The notes below the pieces were generated by a model. It was not told the origin of the DNA. It was given only the letters and a program-made list of their open reading frames with translations, and did no database searches. From Rhizomucor pusillus (lineage: Eukaryota > Mucoromycota > Mucoromycetes > Mucorales > Lichtheimiaceae): 64,000 bases of DNA. The position numbers were made by a program, and so were the translations under genes. Where the stretch lies: assembly GCA_900175165.2 (NCBI GenBank), contig FWWN02000482.1, positions 36,104 to 100,103 on the forward strand, read 5' to 3'. Positions 23,501-35,302 of the stretch are shown in pieces (position 1 is the first letter of the stretch; each line of letters begins with the position of its first letter).

Positions 23501-26500
23501 ATAAAGGCGGATGAGTCCATTTCTTCTGCATTGTAAATCGCTTCCAGCTCGCCGACTGCATCGCTAAGCAAGAGAGCCAAAGACGAGTGCATCTCTTTTT
23601 CCAATAGCGTCAACCAATCGTTGATCTTGGGATTGTCCTTAATAGACACAGGAGTCTTGAAGACTACTTCTTCGCCTTCCTTCGAGGCCATACCCATAAT
23701 GGCATTTTGATCTTCGTTGAGCAAGATGGTAGCAATACCGGCAAACATCTTCTTGAAATGCTTCTGAATACGCAAGATATCTTTGCTGTTACCAATGATT
23801 TCGAGGAGGTCTTCATCACCAACAAAGTAGAAACGAGGGAATGATGCACGCTCTCGTTCAAGATATTCACCCAAGGCCTTTTGGATTTTGCTCAGCAAGT
23901 CTGCAAGGCGTTCAAGCGATTTTTGAATGTTTGGAATGTTCAGCACATCCATAACGAATGGCGACTTGTAAACTTTTTTCATGACAGCCAGGAATTCGGT
24001 GTTGATGCTTTGGAAACGGGAAGTTTCAACAGGTAACAAGTGCTTGATATCCACGCTGCCGCTAAAGATACCCTCGAGATACACCCATTGACGCTGGACA
24101 TCAATCCACACGTCGAACAAGACATGCACGCGGTTAAGCTTATCTTCCCAAGATGCAGCATCTTCTTCAAAGACTTTGTAGTATGGGGACAGCTTCATGG
24201 CAGTCAACGAGTTGATATGCTCGCTTGATTTGTTGAAAAGATCGTCCCATCCACGGATAAGACGGCATTTGTTCTGATAGTTTACCAAGTCGAGCACATA
24301 GTTTGCCCAGGTTTCCTTAACCTGCTTCAAGAATTCTTCCAGCGCCATTTCACCTTGAGCTTGCAAGATAACATCACGCACAAGTTGCTCGTTGCGCTTC
24401 AGGTCCAAGTCCCAAAGATGACCGATGGTCATTTCTGATAAGGTGAATCGGCCTTCCACCTTCAAAGTCTTGAAGATCTGACGCCAGTGACGTTCTCGAA
24501 GAGCTTCCGACTTCAGATCAGCAACAAGTGGGTTAACTCGCAGCAGCTGTCGCAAGGTTTCCTGAACGTATTCGTATGCTGCATACTGGCGCATGCGGTT
24601 CGGCATTTCCTTTGTCGAGTTGACAAGCTCGTCCAAAAGCTGACGCACTTTACGAGGAACGACAGAGGACCAGGGAGTATCACGGATCTCGTAAAGAGAC
24701 TGCCAGACTTTAGCGAGAGCTGTCCAGACAGACTTGAGATCACGCAGTTCTTCCAAGACAGGATCGAGACGAGCTTCAGAAGTCTGTTCGAGATCCAGAG
24801 CTTCCTTTGCGCGGCAAACCATATCATACTCTTCTTTCAATCGAGTAACACGGCCCTCGAAGATACTGAGTGTATTGGTAGCAATGTCGGGTTTAATGTC
24901 GCCTTGCACAGGTTTAGACTTTTCCCATTCTGCACAGATATCACGGATCTTCTGCTCCACGACCTTGTCTTCAGCAACAATCTTCATTTGCAATCCAGCT
25001 ACAGAAATATATTTGTAAAAAGTGCTTCCTATAGATACACATCATACTTACCAATCTGGTCTTGGATAGCATTGTTCTTGCGGCTCAAAATCTCATTGAA
25101 AGCACTCCATTCACCATCGACCTGATCAACATACACCCAGTCATTGGGGAATTGGAAGCGCTGCCGTTCCAAGGTCTTTTGTCCTTGACGGAATAGTTCA
25201 ACATCTTGGCTCCATTTAGCGACCTTGCGCTTGAGATCCTGCACAAAGGTGATGAAGGTTACGGCCTCGCCGGTCGAGTTACTTTCAATAGATTGCTGCT
25301 CCAATTCATATCGAGCTTTGGAGACTGATACATGGAAATCACGCATGGATGTACCGAGCATGCTGCCGAACTTGTTCAAGATTTCTCGTTGCCATTGATC
25401 GTATTTTTGGTTCACCTTGCTTTGCACTTGCTCATAGTCGATAACGAGAGGGCCAAAAGACTGTTCGGTTTCAGAGTTATCAAAAGTGCTGCGTGCCTTT
25501 TTAATTTCTAGCAGAATCTGCTGCCACTTTGATAGATCATCACCAAGAATATTAAAGACGTGATTGGACTCAAGGTCCCACAATGACTGGTATTGCAGCC
25601 AGATGTTGACATATTCCGATACTTGGGTGATCTTGTCTTCGATAATTTGATACGCATTCTTAAGCGAGCCGTCGCCCATGCGTGTCAAAAGGCTAGCGTA
25701 GCTCTTTTCTTCCAATGGATTGTCACGAACGCTGAGACCGCCTTCGTATCTAGAGCTCTGAATGCGAGGCAAGTGACAAACAGTAGATAGCCAGTCATGC
25801 AGCTGAGACCACCAGCTAGCCCTAGCTTGCTCAATTGGTGGATCGAGATACATGACTTGGTTTCGGATGCGAATTTCATGAATGAGCGTCTGCAAAGTGG
25901 GTTTCACCTCTGGTGACTTTGAGATTGCGACAGGCTTTTCTTCTACGACGACATTCTCACGAGAATTCGCCTTGCGCTTTCGACGGCTCTTGGAGATTGT
26001 AACTTCTGGAATAATTGCTTCCTCGTCGATACCTTGGAAACTGTTTGTCCAGGCCTTGATGGCTTGTTGGAGACGACTGATAAGCACGGCTTCAATGCGT
26101 TTGTCGAGACCAGCGACCCATTGATCTAAGTTGGAGTAGTTCTCCAAGTTGAGTCTGTCAATCTGATAGAAACAATTTGTTAGCAAAAATCTTGTATACT
26201 ACAAACTTCCATAGTTACCAATTTCTGGATGCGTCCGAGGGCATCTTCAAAGCGGTCGACTTGGTAAGGGCATGCGTTCATTTCTTCGATGCTCTTGTTG
26301 ATCTCGTCATAGTAGCCGATAAGCGCATCTACTTTATCTTGGAATACAGAGACTACATTTGCAAATTCTCGAACAAACATGACATGTCTGTTCTCACGAG
26401 CATCCAAAGGTGTGCCGGTTAAGTACGATAATGGTCGGTGGTGGGCATCGTATGTGTTAACGAAGTAATCCCATCGAAGGTTGATACCTGAAAGCTTTAA

Positions 26501-29423
26501 GTTTAAGCATGCATTTTTCGAGTAATCATTCTTTTTGTAAACTAACCTTTCGTGATCATGACATGAACCTCGTTGCGATATCCTGCGACAAGTGTAGAGA
26601 TATCAGGGTTTCGATTCACTTTGTGTACAGTCTGGGAGAAGGTTCTGACGGTTTCCATCAAGCTGACAGCGAAGGGATAGACTCGTTTCGCATCTTTTGC
26701 TACGTTCGAGATAGTATGCGGCACTTGGAAGTTGAGCCAAAGAAGGTTGCGAACTTCTTTAAAGAGCGTAATGATCTGCCCATCAAAATTGACACCGAGT
26801 TGCAAAGTGTTCTGCACTCTGTTGCGAGAGATTTCGAAAATACGGCCCGATACAGAAAGATCGCGCTTTGTAATTTCTTGCAACCAGTTTTCGTATATCA
26901 GTCTAGTGTCTAACTTTTTGCGGAAACTGTTGCTCTCGATCTGCAGTTTCTGGCCCTCGGCATAGAGCTCCCATCCTTTACCGAGAACGTCTTCTACGCG
27001 CTTCATGTACAATGATAGTTGGCGATCAATCTGTCGGGCCCAGACAATGGCACCTGAGATAGGAGGAAGGTCGCGCAATTGAGCCATCAAGTATGCTTCA
27101 GAATTACGATATTGCATCTTGAATTTGTCGTGAAGCTTATTGATGTCTTCTTTTACACTGTCAATCAGCTGCGTCTGGTATTCTTGGATCGCACCTCGAA
27201 TCTGGACAGAAATTTAGTACGCAATCTTATGTAAAGTAGATTTCCAACCTTACCTTTGGACGAACAAACAAAGCATTGAATTTCGAAAAGACTCTAAACA
27301 TCTCATTCGCACTCTTTGCAGTTCCTAGGCGATCTCTCAATCGTGCAATGATCTGGTTTTCAACGCGCGACACACGCTCATTGTATGCGCTTTCGGCTTG
27401 CACCCAGATTTCCGTGCCCTCTGTTTTGCTGTGTTAGCAATGCAAATCCCAAAAGAACAGCTTTAACCAACATGCCTGGTGAGACATCGAGTACGTCAAT
27501 ATTCTTGACACTCTCGTATGCAAGCTTGACTTCTTCAACAGCATTGATATCACTAATGCTGACACTTTCTTCTTCTTCCATGACGCTGTTGACTTGCCCA
27601 TCCACGACGACTGTGGACTTCTTGGAACGAGGACTAGTCATAACACGAACAATGGTCTGATGCAGCTGTTCATGCTGCTTTCTGAAAGTGCGAACAAAAG
27701 TCACTCGCTCTTGAAGCTTTGCATGGGCCGGATTGATCTTGATAGGCAAGAACTTTTCAGACCGTTTGCGGGTTACATCTCGAGCTACGTTGGTGAACTC
27801 TTTGATAAGATCGTCCCATGTCTGGAAGACAGCTTCGGCGCCTGCAGTTGTGCGTTCAAAATCGTCGTATTCCATGTACATCAATCGACGGCTTCCGAGG
27901 ACTTTAATGAGCTGGTCGTTCAAGTCGCGTGAAATAGCTTCCACTAGAGGCAGAGCTCGACGGATAGGATATGGTCTTATTTGCCGTGTTAATCTAAAGT
28001 CTACCAACATATTATTTGCTCAACTTACGATAGCTTAAGTTTTTTGTTGAGATGACCAAAAATCAGTCCAAGAGATTCTCGGATCTTATCAACATCCGTC
28101 GCAGACAGAAGCTCGTTGAGCGGGAAGTCTTTCATCAGCTGATTGTATTTGTGGACTAGGGATATATCGTTAGTAACCGCTTTTAGATAGTGAACACCCT
28201 GCAAGCTTACCTAGCTCCATGCCTTCTTTCAGACCAGTATCGGCGATGAAACTGACTGTAGCATGGAAACGTTTGGCATGCTTGAGAATATCAAGTGTCA
28301 AAGCTAGAAGATAGAAGGGTTAATACCGGCTCAAAGCACATAAACCATTTTTTTGGACTTACTAATCTGATCACTCTTGAGCTGCTCATCGATTTTTTCA
28401 AGAGCTCTCTCCATGCTTAACCAAAAGTTGATTTCTTGAATGGCAGTGCCGCTAGCAGGATCACGAGACATTTTCGTAACTTTTTGGATCTCCTTGATCC
28501 AACCGTTGACGTCGCTCTGAAGTCTGTTAAGGAAGGACGAATCGGAGAAGAGGTTCGAGTCAATCGCTTCGACTGTAACTCTTCTATTTTGTTCTCGACA
28601 CTTGATCGCATTACTGTTAGTAAAAGATAAATCTTGAGTAAACTCATGAGCTTACCTTTTCAACGGCTTTCTGAACGACAGGATGGATATTGAGAGAAAT
28701 ATCAGGTATTTCAACGTTTTGTTGAAGATGGAGCAAGCTAAGTTCCAGTTCAGCCATCTTCTTCTTTGCCATTGGCACACCCATCTTGTTGTCTTCGTTT
28801 TTGCTTTTACTGGTTTCATTTCCAGCGGTTCCGTGCCTGGCGTTCACGTAGGCATTGAAATAAGGGCTGACGGCAAAATGGATATACGAATGCAGGAATT
28901 CATAAGCGCTGGTTTGGCCAGGCTCGCCGGCATTGGGTGCTCCAGGAAGGTTGATAAGTTGTATCTGGTTCTGGAGCGGTCTTGAAGGATCCAAAGTCGG
29001 TGTTCGTTTGATGATTGCCAAAGAACCGACGTGAGTCGGAAGGTACGTGATTTCTTGAGAAACGGAGTACGAGTATGAAACAGGCGCAGCACTGTCATCT
29101 ACAGGAACAAGTCAGGGTCAGCTTAAAAGCGCTGCTTTACTTTGTCATATCGAACCTTCATCTGAACCGCCGATTCTTTCTTTAAGAATAAACAATACGG
29201 GAGCTTGCGCGTCGTTCGCAAAGCGTTTTATCTTTTCCAGGGTATCAGGGTACGCAAAGATGGTGTTTTCGAGATCAGTGACATCTGCTCCGAGAACGAG
29301 CGGTAACAGCTGTTCAAGGTACTCTCGAAGCAGATGAGAATCAAATGTCAGTAGATTCTCGGTGGCAGGTCCAGTACCGCCAAGTGAAGGCGCTGGCTGC
29401 AGTGTTGCTTCTTCTTCGAGCAT
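14566..29423 (-). CDS. DYN1: Cytoplasmic dynein 1 heavy chain
   Basis: Fifteen exons encode 4,679 residues, close to the human protein (about 4,650): 29156-29423, 28656-29098, 28363-28600, 28211-28303, 28029-28155, 27476-27975, 27254-27420, 26547-27201, 26219-26487, 25052-26162, 22307-24998, 22186-22242, 18800-22121, 16587-18735, 14566-16514. The tail includes [20 protein letters not shown] and VEAISRDL. P-loops are [10 protein letters not shown] (AAA1, about residue 1950), GPSGSGKST (AAA2), GPPGSGKTM (AAA3) and GVSGSGKTT (AAA4), so all four motifs look intact. The coiled-coil stalk lies around residues 3200-3450, followed by AAA5, AAA6 and a full C-terminal domain. The product is the minus-end microtubule motor for nuclei, spindles and endosomes. 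Phases of all 14 introns agree; the intron at 27421-27475 uses GC-AG. Confidence 0.93.
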
Positions 29424-30862
29424 AGTCGGCGAACGTCAAGCGTGTTGAAAGGGACTTGTACGCGTTTACTTTAGACAGCAGTCTACGCCAGTCAAGTAAC
29501 TACGATAGATAAATAGGTTCAAAGTTTCTTCGACGGTACGTAAACGTCGTTCTTAGACAAGCGCAGACAAGAAAGCTTTGCACGCGACCTGCGGACCATT
29601 GAGCTTTTTGCGCTTCTGACCTTGAACAGATGCATGTGCAACGTTTCAAACAGATTGATGGCCCTATCACCTTCCCATAAGCGCTGTTCACTTTTGACTA
29701 TTTACCAACATAATAGAAGAGATGAAGGCAATAACTTGGAAATAACTGCAAGCATAAGAACATTTGTGCACAGTAGATAGAAACAAAGAAGAATCAAGAA
29801 GCTATCAACGACAATTTACATATGCGTTTTATTTATCATATGGAATCGTTCATATCTATGCTCATGCCCGTTTCGTATTTATCACATTAAGTATATCAGT
29901 AATACCGAAACATAATAAATCAGCTATATATGCAGGCATCATCAAGAAAGGAAACAGACGGCAATGCCAGCAGGACACTCTGCAGAAGAAGATATAGCCT
30001 TTTGAATGCCCTAGTTGCTCCCAGAAATCATCATAATATCATTAACAGGTTTGTACTCATGACTTCGGACTCATCAATGTTGGGATAAGTACACAATTAA
30101 TGAATTGCTTAACAGACATTTTATCAGCACGTACCATTATCATCACACATAGCCTTATGCCGAACAGATTAGCTGGCGTCGAATGGAATAGATAAGTGTC
30201 TGTAAAGAAAATTTCTTGCTTGTAGCTCCTATCCATATATCGCTATATCTCGATAATACACATTGAATGAAATTGCCATAGTCACATACGCGTCTTTCGG
30301 TCCATATTGCATATAGCATGGAACAAGGCAGCAGCAAGAGGCAGAAAATAGCATATGAGGCGACTAGTGTTGCCTCTCTTCTCAAAGCGGTGATAGCTTC
30401 CTTTTCTCATCTCTACAAGGAGGCTGCTGCAAAGAATCAAGAATATAGAGCTAAGAGCAATTGATATGCTAAGATGAGACAGATATATCAGAGATCAGTA
30501 GTATTAGCTTGAGCTTATCATTAGAATCTATGAAAGTTCGGTGTCAAAAAATTATTCAAAGCAGCTTGACATTAGCGGAAGCGCGTCAAATGCTGTCCAT
30601 TACCTGACAATGGGATTATGTCCTGCGCTAAATGAACTACGGTGTTCCATAACCGCGAAGAGCTTTATATATTGATATAATAATTCCTTCTATCTTATGG
30701 AGTGAGATCTAGCGAAGAGAAAAGGACAAAGGTAACGGTGGGCGGGAACAACTAAATCACTTCGCTCTCGTGCAATATGGATGATACTTTATTACAATTG
30801 ATCCATGTTACCGGAAGGATTTGGCCGGCTGCGGCGTAGGATGAAATACCGTCCTGTGGGTA
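29424..30862. other. Intergenic DNA upstream of dynein, with one dispersed repeat
   Basis: AT-rich DNA without a convincing gene on either strand. A segment near 30737-30789 matches one at 52789-52842 (listed separately). Short frames such as 30155-30385 have no recognisable content. Confidence 0.4.
30737..30789 (+). repeat. Dispersed repeat, copy A
   Basis: About 53 bases beginning GGTGGGCGGGAACAACTAAA and ending GGATGATACTT match 52789-52842 at roughly four bases in five with one indel. Both copies lie in non-coding DNA on the upstream side of a minus-strand gene (dynein; adenine phosphoribosyltransferase). Origin unknown; possibly the edge of an old mobile element. Confidence 0.5.
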
Positions 30863-31626
30863 TTATTTGGCGATCGATTTACTAGATGCTTGCAAAGCAA
30901 AAGCGGTCTGCACGAAAATCATGACATCTACCAAAACGTCCTTCATGTAAATATCTTCGTTCAGCTCCATCGTATCACGAGAAGGACTGTATTCCTTTAT
31001 ATTGGGCTCACAGTCCAAGTGGAGGTCGATGGATGGCATAAAGAATCTGCTCACTCAGAGCGACTGAGGAGCTTGTTCTATCGACCGACGAGAAGTTCAT
31101 CCCAATTCGTAGAGTCGGTGATATGTACAATCTTGCGACTGAAGGAGCCCAACAGCCGTGGAAAATGCTTTTCATGATCACACACACCAGTAGGTCGAGG
31201 CGAGCACCGGTAAACCGGTATAATTGCTTGCGTAGCACATCTAATGTCAACTGATGCGTCGTTTTTTAGACGTCATTTCACATTCATGTATACCGTAAAT
31301 ATTTGATACAGTAGTGACCGATGCGAAAGAAGATAATATGAAGAAAACATATAGACACATATAAAGACGCTGTCGTTGTTCTTCAGGCACTTGCGAGTGA
31401 ATATTTTGCGCCATATCTTCTTTGAGTCTCGGATCTCCATCTTCTTCAGAATGTAATGATATTCATCAATCCTTCGACTACGCTCGACGAGATCCATGTC
31501 CTCCAGAAATTCTGAACAGTCGTTTATACAGATATACTCAACAAGTCGGAGAGCATGATTTGCATCCACATGCCTGTCTCTCGTTTGGTCCTGGTAGACT
31601 TCATCCAAGACATGGATGAGATTCAT
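30863..31626 (-). pseudogene. Coding-like remnant of unknown family
   Basis: Three minus-strand frames follow one another: 31273-31626 (RLVEYICINDCSEFLEDMDL), 31008-31250 (SVARLYISPTLRIGMNFSSV, LSEQILYAIHRPP) and 30863-31054 (DIYMKDVLVDVMIFVQTAFA). Each has protein-like composition, but they sit in different frames and are not joined by obvious introns, which suggests a decayed gene. I do not recognise a domain. It could also be an intact multi-exon gene whose junctions I cannot place. Confidence 0.3.
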
Positions 31627-32227
31627 TGCTGCCAGACTTCATGCATTCCTCCAGGGCACGGCTGTTTAGACATGAGTGGCGGTCTTTCCGAAGTCATTTC
31701 GTCGTCGAAAACTTCTCCAGCCGTATGCATTTTCCAGGAAAGTCAGTAAAGTGATTGAGACTGTTTCATATTCGATTTCGAATGCTGTTTACAACTGGTG
31801 AACACAAGAGGAGATGAAAAAGGTAAGAAAAATTCTCGTGCCTTGGCGCAAACAAAATGCTCCGTAGACATACCAGACACTGTTACTGACCATATGTATA
31901 TATAAACATACGAATTTGTAGTTTAGATTTAAAGCTCTTCGAGATATACATGCTCAAATAAGAACAGAGAACTGCAAAATTACCGGATATATGGTTTATC
32001 CGAACATTTGGGAACTGCTAAGGCATCTGTCTTTTCGATGTTTTGCTATGCCTATCTTATAAAGAAAGATAGAGTTTAACAACTCAAATAAAGAGTATAT
32101 CTATTGCTAAACACATACATTAAAAAACATTGGACGAAGACTAACGAAACTATATAGAAAAATGCAAAAAAGGAAATTTCTGCCTTTGCTATAACTAGTA
32201 ATTAGAAAGTCAATTCTCAGGTTCAAG
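31627..32227. other. AT-rich intergenic region
   Basis: No gene seen between the coding-like remnant and the tRNA-Asn gene. Confidence 0.4.
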
Positions 32228-32301
32228 GCTCTTGTGGCGCAATTGGCTAGCGCGTCTGACTGTTAATCAGGAGGTTGGTGGTTCGAGCCCACCCAGGAGC
32301 G
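32228..32301 (+). tRNA. tRNA-Asn (GTT)
   Basis: A 74-base cloverleaf without an intron. The acceptor stem pairs GCTCTTG with CAGGAGC (one G-T pair). The D arm contains GCGCAATTGGCTAGCGC. The anticodon arm is CTGA-CTGTTAA-TCAG with anticodon GTT, and the T arm is GGTGG-TTCGAGC-CCACC. GTT decodes AAC/AAT (Asn). It stands alone in AT-rich intergenic DNA. Confidence 0.95.
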
Positions 32302-33213
32302 TAGTTGATCTGGTAAATGCAGCTTCATCTACATTTTTGTTTTTTCCCGAATGGTCAAGTCACGTGATTTGAGAGTCGTCAGTCCACAAGCATTACTCTA
32401 CCATTACTAGGTCTTTGACCATAGTTTGCATCCTATTTACTGTACAGATATTTTGGGGTTTCCGCTTAGAGATACTCTCCGGTTTTCCTAGGACTTTTCT
32501 TTAGATAAAGGATTGCACCGTTTTCTTATTATCCCTGCTTTCAACGAGGACCAGATGCTTGATGACTTATCGTTTCTCAATCCTTTGTTTCAATAACGTA
32601 TCCTTGATCTATCAAGTCATCGTTTATTTACGTCTGGAATTCTCGAATTCAAGGATAATCTTTTTTGCTGTAGCGACTCATACCTCTCTAATACACTTGA
32701 GTGTACAATGTCGTCCTAAGAAACTATCACACTTGCTGTTATTAATCCGCAATGAAAGATGCATGATCCATCTGTCTCTGAGCAGAACGGAAGAACAGGC
32801 TGATCTGTCAATCTAAAAGTTCATAATTTTGAACGAGATGGTTACAAAATAGAACAAGTTACATCTCTTGGAAATAGATTATGATGTCCATCAATTCGCT
32901 ACTTTTTCTTGCATTATTGATTGACATACAAATACGCATGAGGTGTTATGGACCCTATTACGAGGTTGAACTTTTTCATTTGATCTTCATGCGATGCGCT
33001 GCTTTGAGGCTTATTTCCAGAGCTAAGACTCTAATAAGCAGCGTTTCCAGAGACAGGGATAAAGGAGCATTTTTCATCAAGTATACCAAAAGTTTTTATT
33101 TTCTAAGGGTGTAAAATATAAATAATTAAAATGTATGCAATCCAAGCTGAGCAGAGAGGCTAGGTAGAAAGAAGTGATGTGTAATATAACTGCTGTCTGT
33201 ACTAGATCAATGC
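32302..33213. other. Intergenic region between tRNA-Asn and DUF1775 gene
   Basis: AT-rich; a few short frames (for example 32559-32816) without recognisable content. No supported gene. Confidence 0.4.
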
Positions 33214-34001
33214 TTAAGCAAGATGGAATGCGGCCAAAGCAGCAAAGATAATGGTGGCAAAAGCCATTCCACCGTTGTTGATCGAGCCAGCACCGGACCT
33301 GTTTTCAATCCAAGGTTGGGTATCTACAGATTCACCAATGTGGATGTAGGGAGCGTCGTGCTGTTTGGATGCATCGTAGCCGTCAGTGCCAGGAATTTGG
33401 TCCCAAGAGTCCAAACCTTGCTCGCACTCTTGCTTGATAGGAAAGTAGAACTTTTTGCTTCCATCATTGACTTCAGGGATGAAAACACGCATAGAAAAGT
33501 CCATAAACTGGCCACTAGGAATTGGTCCACCTTCCCACTTGACACTATGCACTCTGGATGTAACCTTGCGACCGCCAGGGCTCAGCTCCTGCGGTTCCGA
33601 GAGCTCTTGATTGCTAACAGTCGTATTCTGTTGAAATGGATATGAATTTCAGTATAGAACCTTTTGTTAATGTTTTACAGAATGTTACCCAGCCAGGGAT
33701 GTATTCAGCTTGAAGGGAAAGAATTTCTTGGGGGATTGTCACAGTAATTGCTCTAGTTGGAGATCCGTTCGCATTTTTGCAGCCGTGAGGAACACGAATG
33801 GAAGTTGTCAGATACAGACCACCTTCCTATTTGAAACGAAGCAAAAGAAAAAAAAAGACGATTAGATCCTTGGCACTGTTTAACACAACGGTGGCGTACT
33901 TCGTGGCTATCGACAGTCATTCCAAGGTGTGCTTGAGCTGGTAGAGCTGCCAGCACCGCAATGGTAGCAGCAATGAGGAAAGTCTTGAAAATAGACAGCA
34001 T
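33214..34001 (-). CDS. Secreted GPI-anchored DUF1775/YcnI-like protein, candidate copper binder
   Basis: Three exons (33900-34001, 33689-33826, 33214-33627) encode 217 residues. A signal peptide (IAATIAVLAALPAQA) is predicted to be cut just before His, so the mature protein would begin HLGMTVDSHEEGG. The body follows the DUF1775/YcnI pattern: RVPHGCKNANGSPTRAITVT, EYIPGW, VKWEGGPIPSGQFMDF and FPIKQECEQG. The C-terminus has a small-residue cleavage region and a hydrophobic tail (GGMAFATIIFAALAAFHLA), as in GPI-anchored proteins. Bacterial YcnI binds Cu(II) with its N-terminal His in a mono-histidine brace; here the N-terminal His and a nearby Glu are kept. Copper binding is inference. A TATA box precedes the gene at 34054-34062. 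Confidence 0.75.
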
Positions 34002-34053
34002 ACTGTATATGTTCCGTTTACAATGAAGATACCCAAGTTATTTTTAATCCATC

Positions 34054-34062
34054 CTTTATATA
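34054..34062 (-). promoter_or_regulatory. TATA box of the DUF1775 gene
   Basis: TATATAAAG on the minus strand, 53 bases upstream of the ATG at 34001. Sequence match and position only. Confidence 0.45.
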
Positions 34063-34144
34063 CACTATGTATCCATCAGATACGATAGATTCAGAGGCAT
34101 AGAGAAAACTTCCTGCGATGCTGTGATCCAAAGTTTGGAGGTTT

Positions 34145-34690
34145 TCATACATACATCTGATAATGACGCGTGAACCAGAGCTTTTCGTTTTCGTGCCCAG
34201 TGATAATGTTGCAGGAATAAGTTCGGCTTTCCTGCGCGGAGAAAGAAGGGGTCTCAGTCATGATCATTGCGATTATTTCATCAATTGATGCGTTACAGTT
34301 AAAGATACCTGTAGATTAGGTATAAGAATCAACACAGGAGCGAGCGGAAGGTACAGAATCAATTGCAAAGTGCTTGCAAGAGTCATATCGCGTATTGAAG
34401 TGTGTGTGCATGCTGAAAGGGAAGCCATCATCACCGAGATCCGCGCCTTGCGATCCCTCGGTCTGACGTGACACAAATCTCGAGAATCTAATATTTTCCA
34501 AACCCGTGGAATCTTGCTTGCGAGCGCACTGACCTCGGGGATAATCAATATGCCGTCTCTCTCCTTTCTAGCTTTCTGCCATGATTGTGCCTGCAATCGA
34601 TTATATAATATCACTAGCAGTTTTCCATGCCATTCATTGAATTTTTTCCTTGTCGAATTGAATATCTATAAAGGATGCAGACAATTCAAG
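34145..34690 (-). CDS. Coding-like segments of an unknown protein (incomplete model)
   Basis: On the minus strand a frame bounded by splice-like signals (acceptor TTTATAG before about 34664, donor GTCAGT after ATTATCCCCGAG) encodes FNEWHGKLLVILYNRLQAQS and WQKARKERDGILIIPE. Further on, CACGTCAG could be the acceptor for a second segment containing DDGFPFSMHTHFNTRYDSC. A third segment reads CNASIDEIIAMIMTETPSFS and ends HENEKLWFTRHYQMYV followed by a stop at 34145-34147. Segments two and three share a frame but are separated by a TAA, and I found no GT-AG intron of normal length to remove it. Either an unusual intron or a nonsense mutation is needed. Family unknown. Confidence 0.3.
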
Positions 34691-35302
34691 TTATTACGCA
34701 TCGTTTTAAAGCCTATAGATTGAAATTAGTATGTGCTGGAGCCGAAAAGAAACTCAAGAACAATTTCTATTTTCCATGGAAACCTGACATTAACACATAC
34801 GGTACCTGAACAGTGACGTTACAGAGCAAAGACATTATCAGATACGTAGAACCCTCTATACTTTGCAAGTAACCACGGTGAAAAAGATCTTCCGGATGAT
34901 TCATGAGTAATCTTCGTGTTGGCTAAAATTCTTGCGCGGAAAAATTCCATGAGACTCTAGTAGGTCTTTGTGAAATCTCAGCGATGATCCTTCTCGTCTT
35001 TCGATACATCAAGCGGAACACAGTGGTGAACTTAATTCAAACTTTCTTTCATCGGACGCTTCCGGCACCATGAAACAAACTTTTGTGAAATGAAAAAAAA
35101 AGAATATCTTGATCGCTATGATGCTAGATATTTGTATTTTAGAGAAGAAGGGTGATAGAGAGGAAAATAGAGAAAGAGAGGAGGTCAATGCAAAAAAGGC
35201 TACATGGTTTCTAAATGGCAAAAATTTAAAGATTTATGCTGGAGACAGGAAGGAATTAAGGGTGCTTGTTGCTTTTTGATACAGATTGTTTTTGTAAAGG
35301 AT
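34691..35302. other. Intergenic region, 3' flank of MON2 gene
   Basis: AT-rich sequence between the unknown coding-like segments and the MON2 stop codon. A short purine-rich stretch lies at 35150-35185. No supported gene. Confidence 0.35.
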
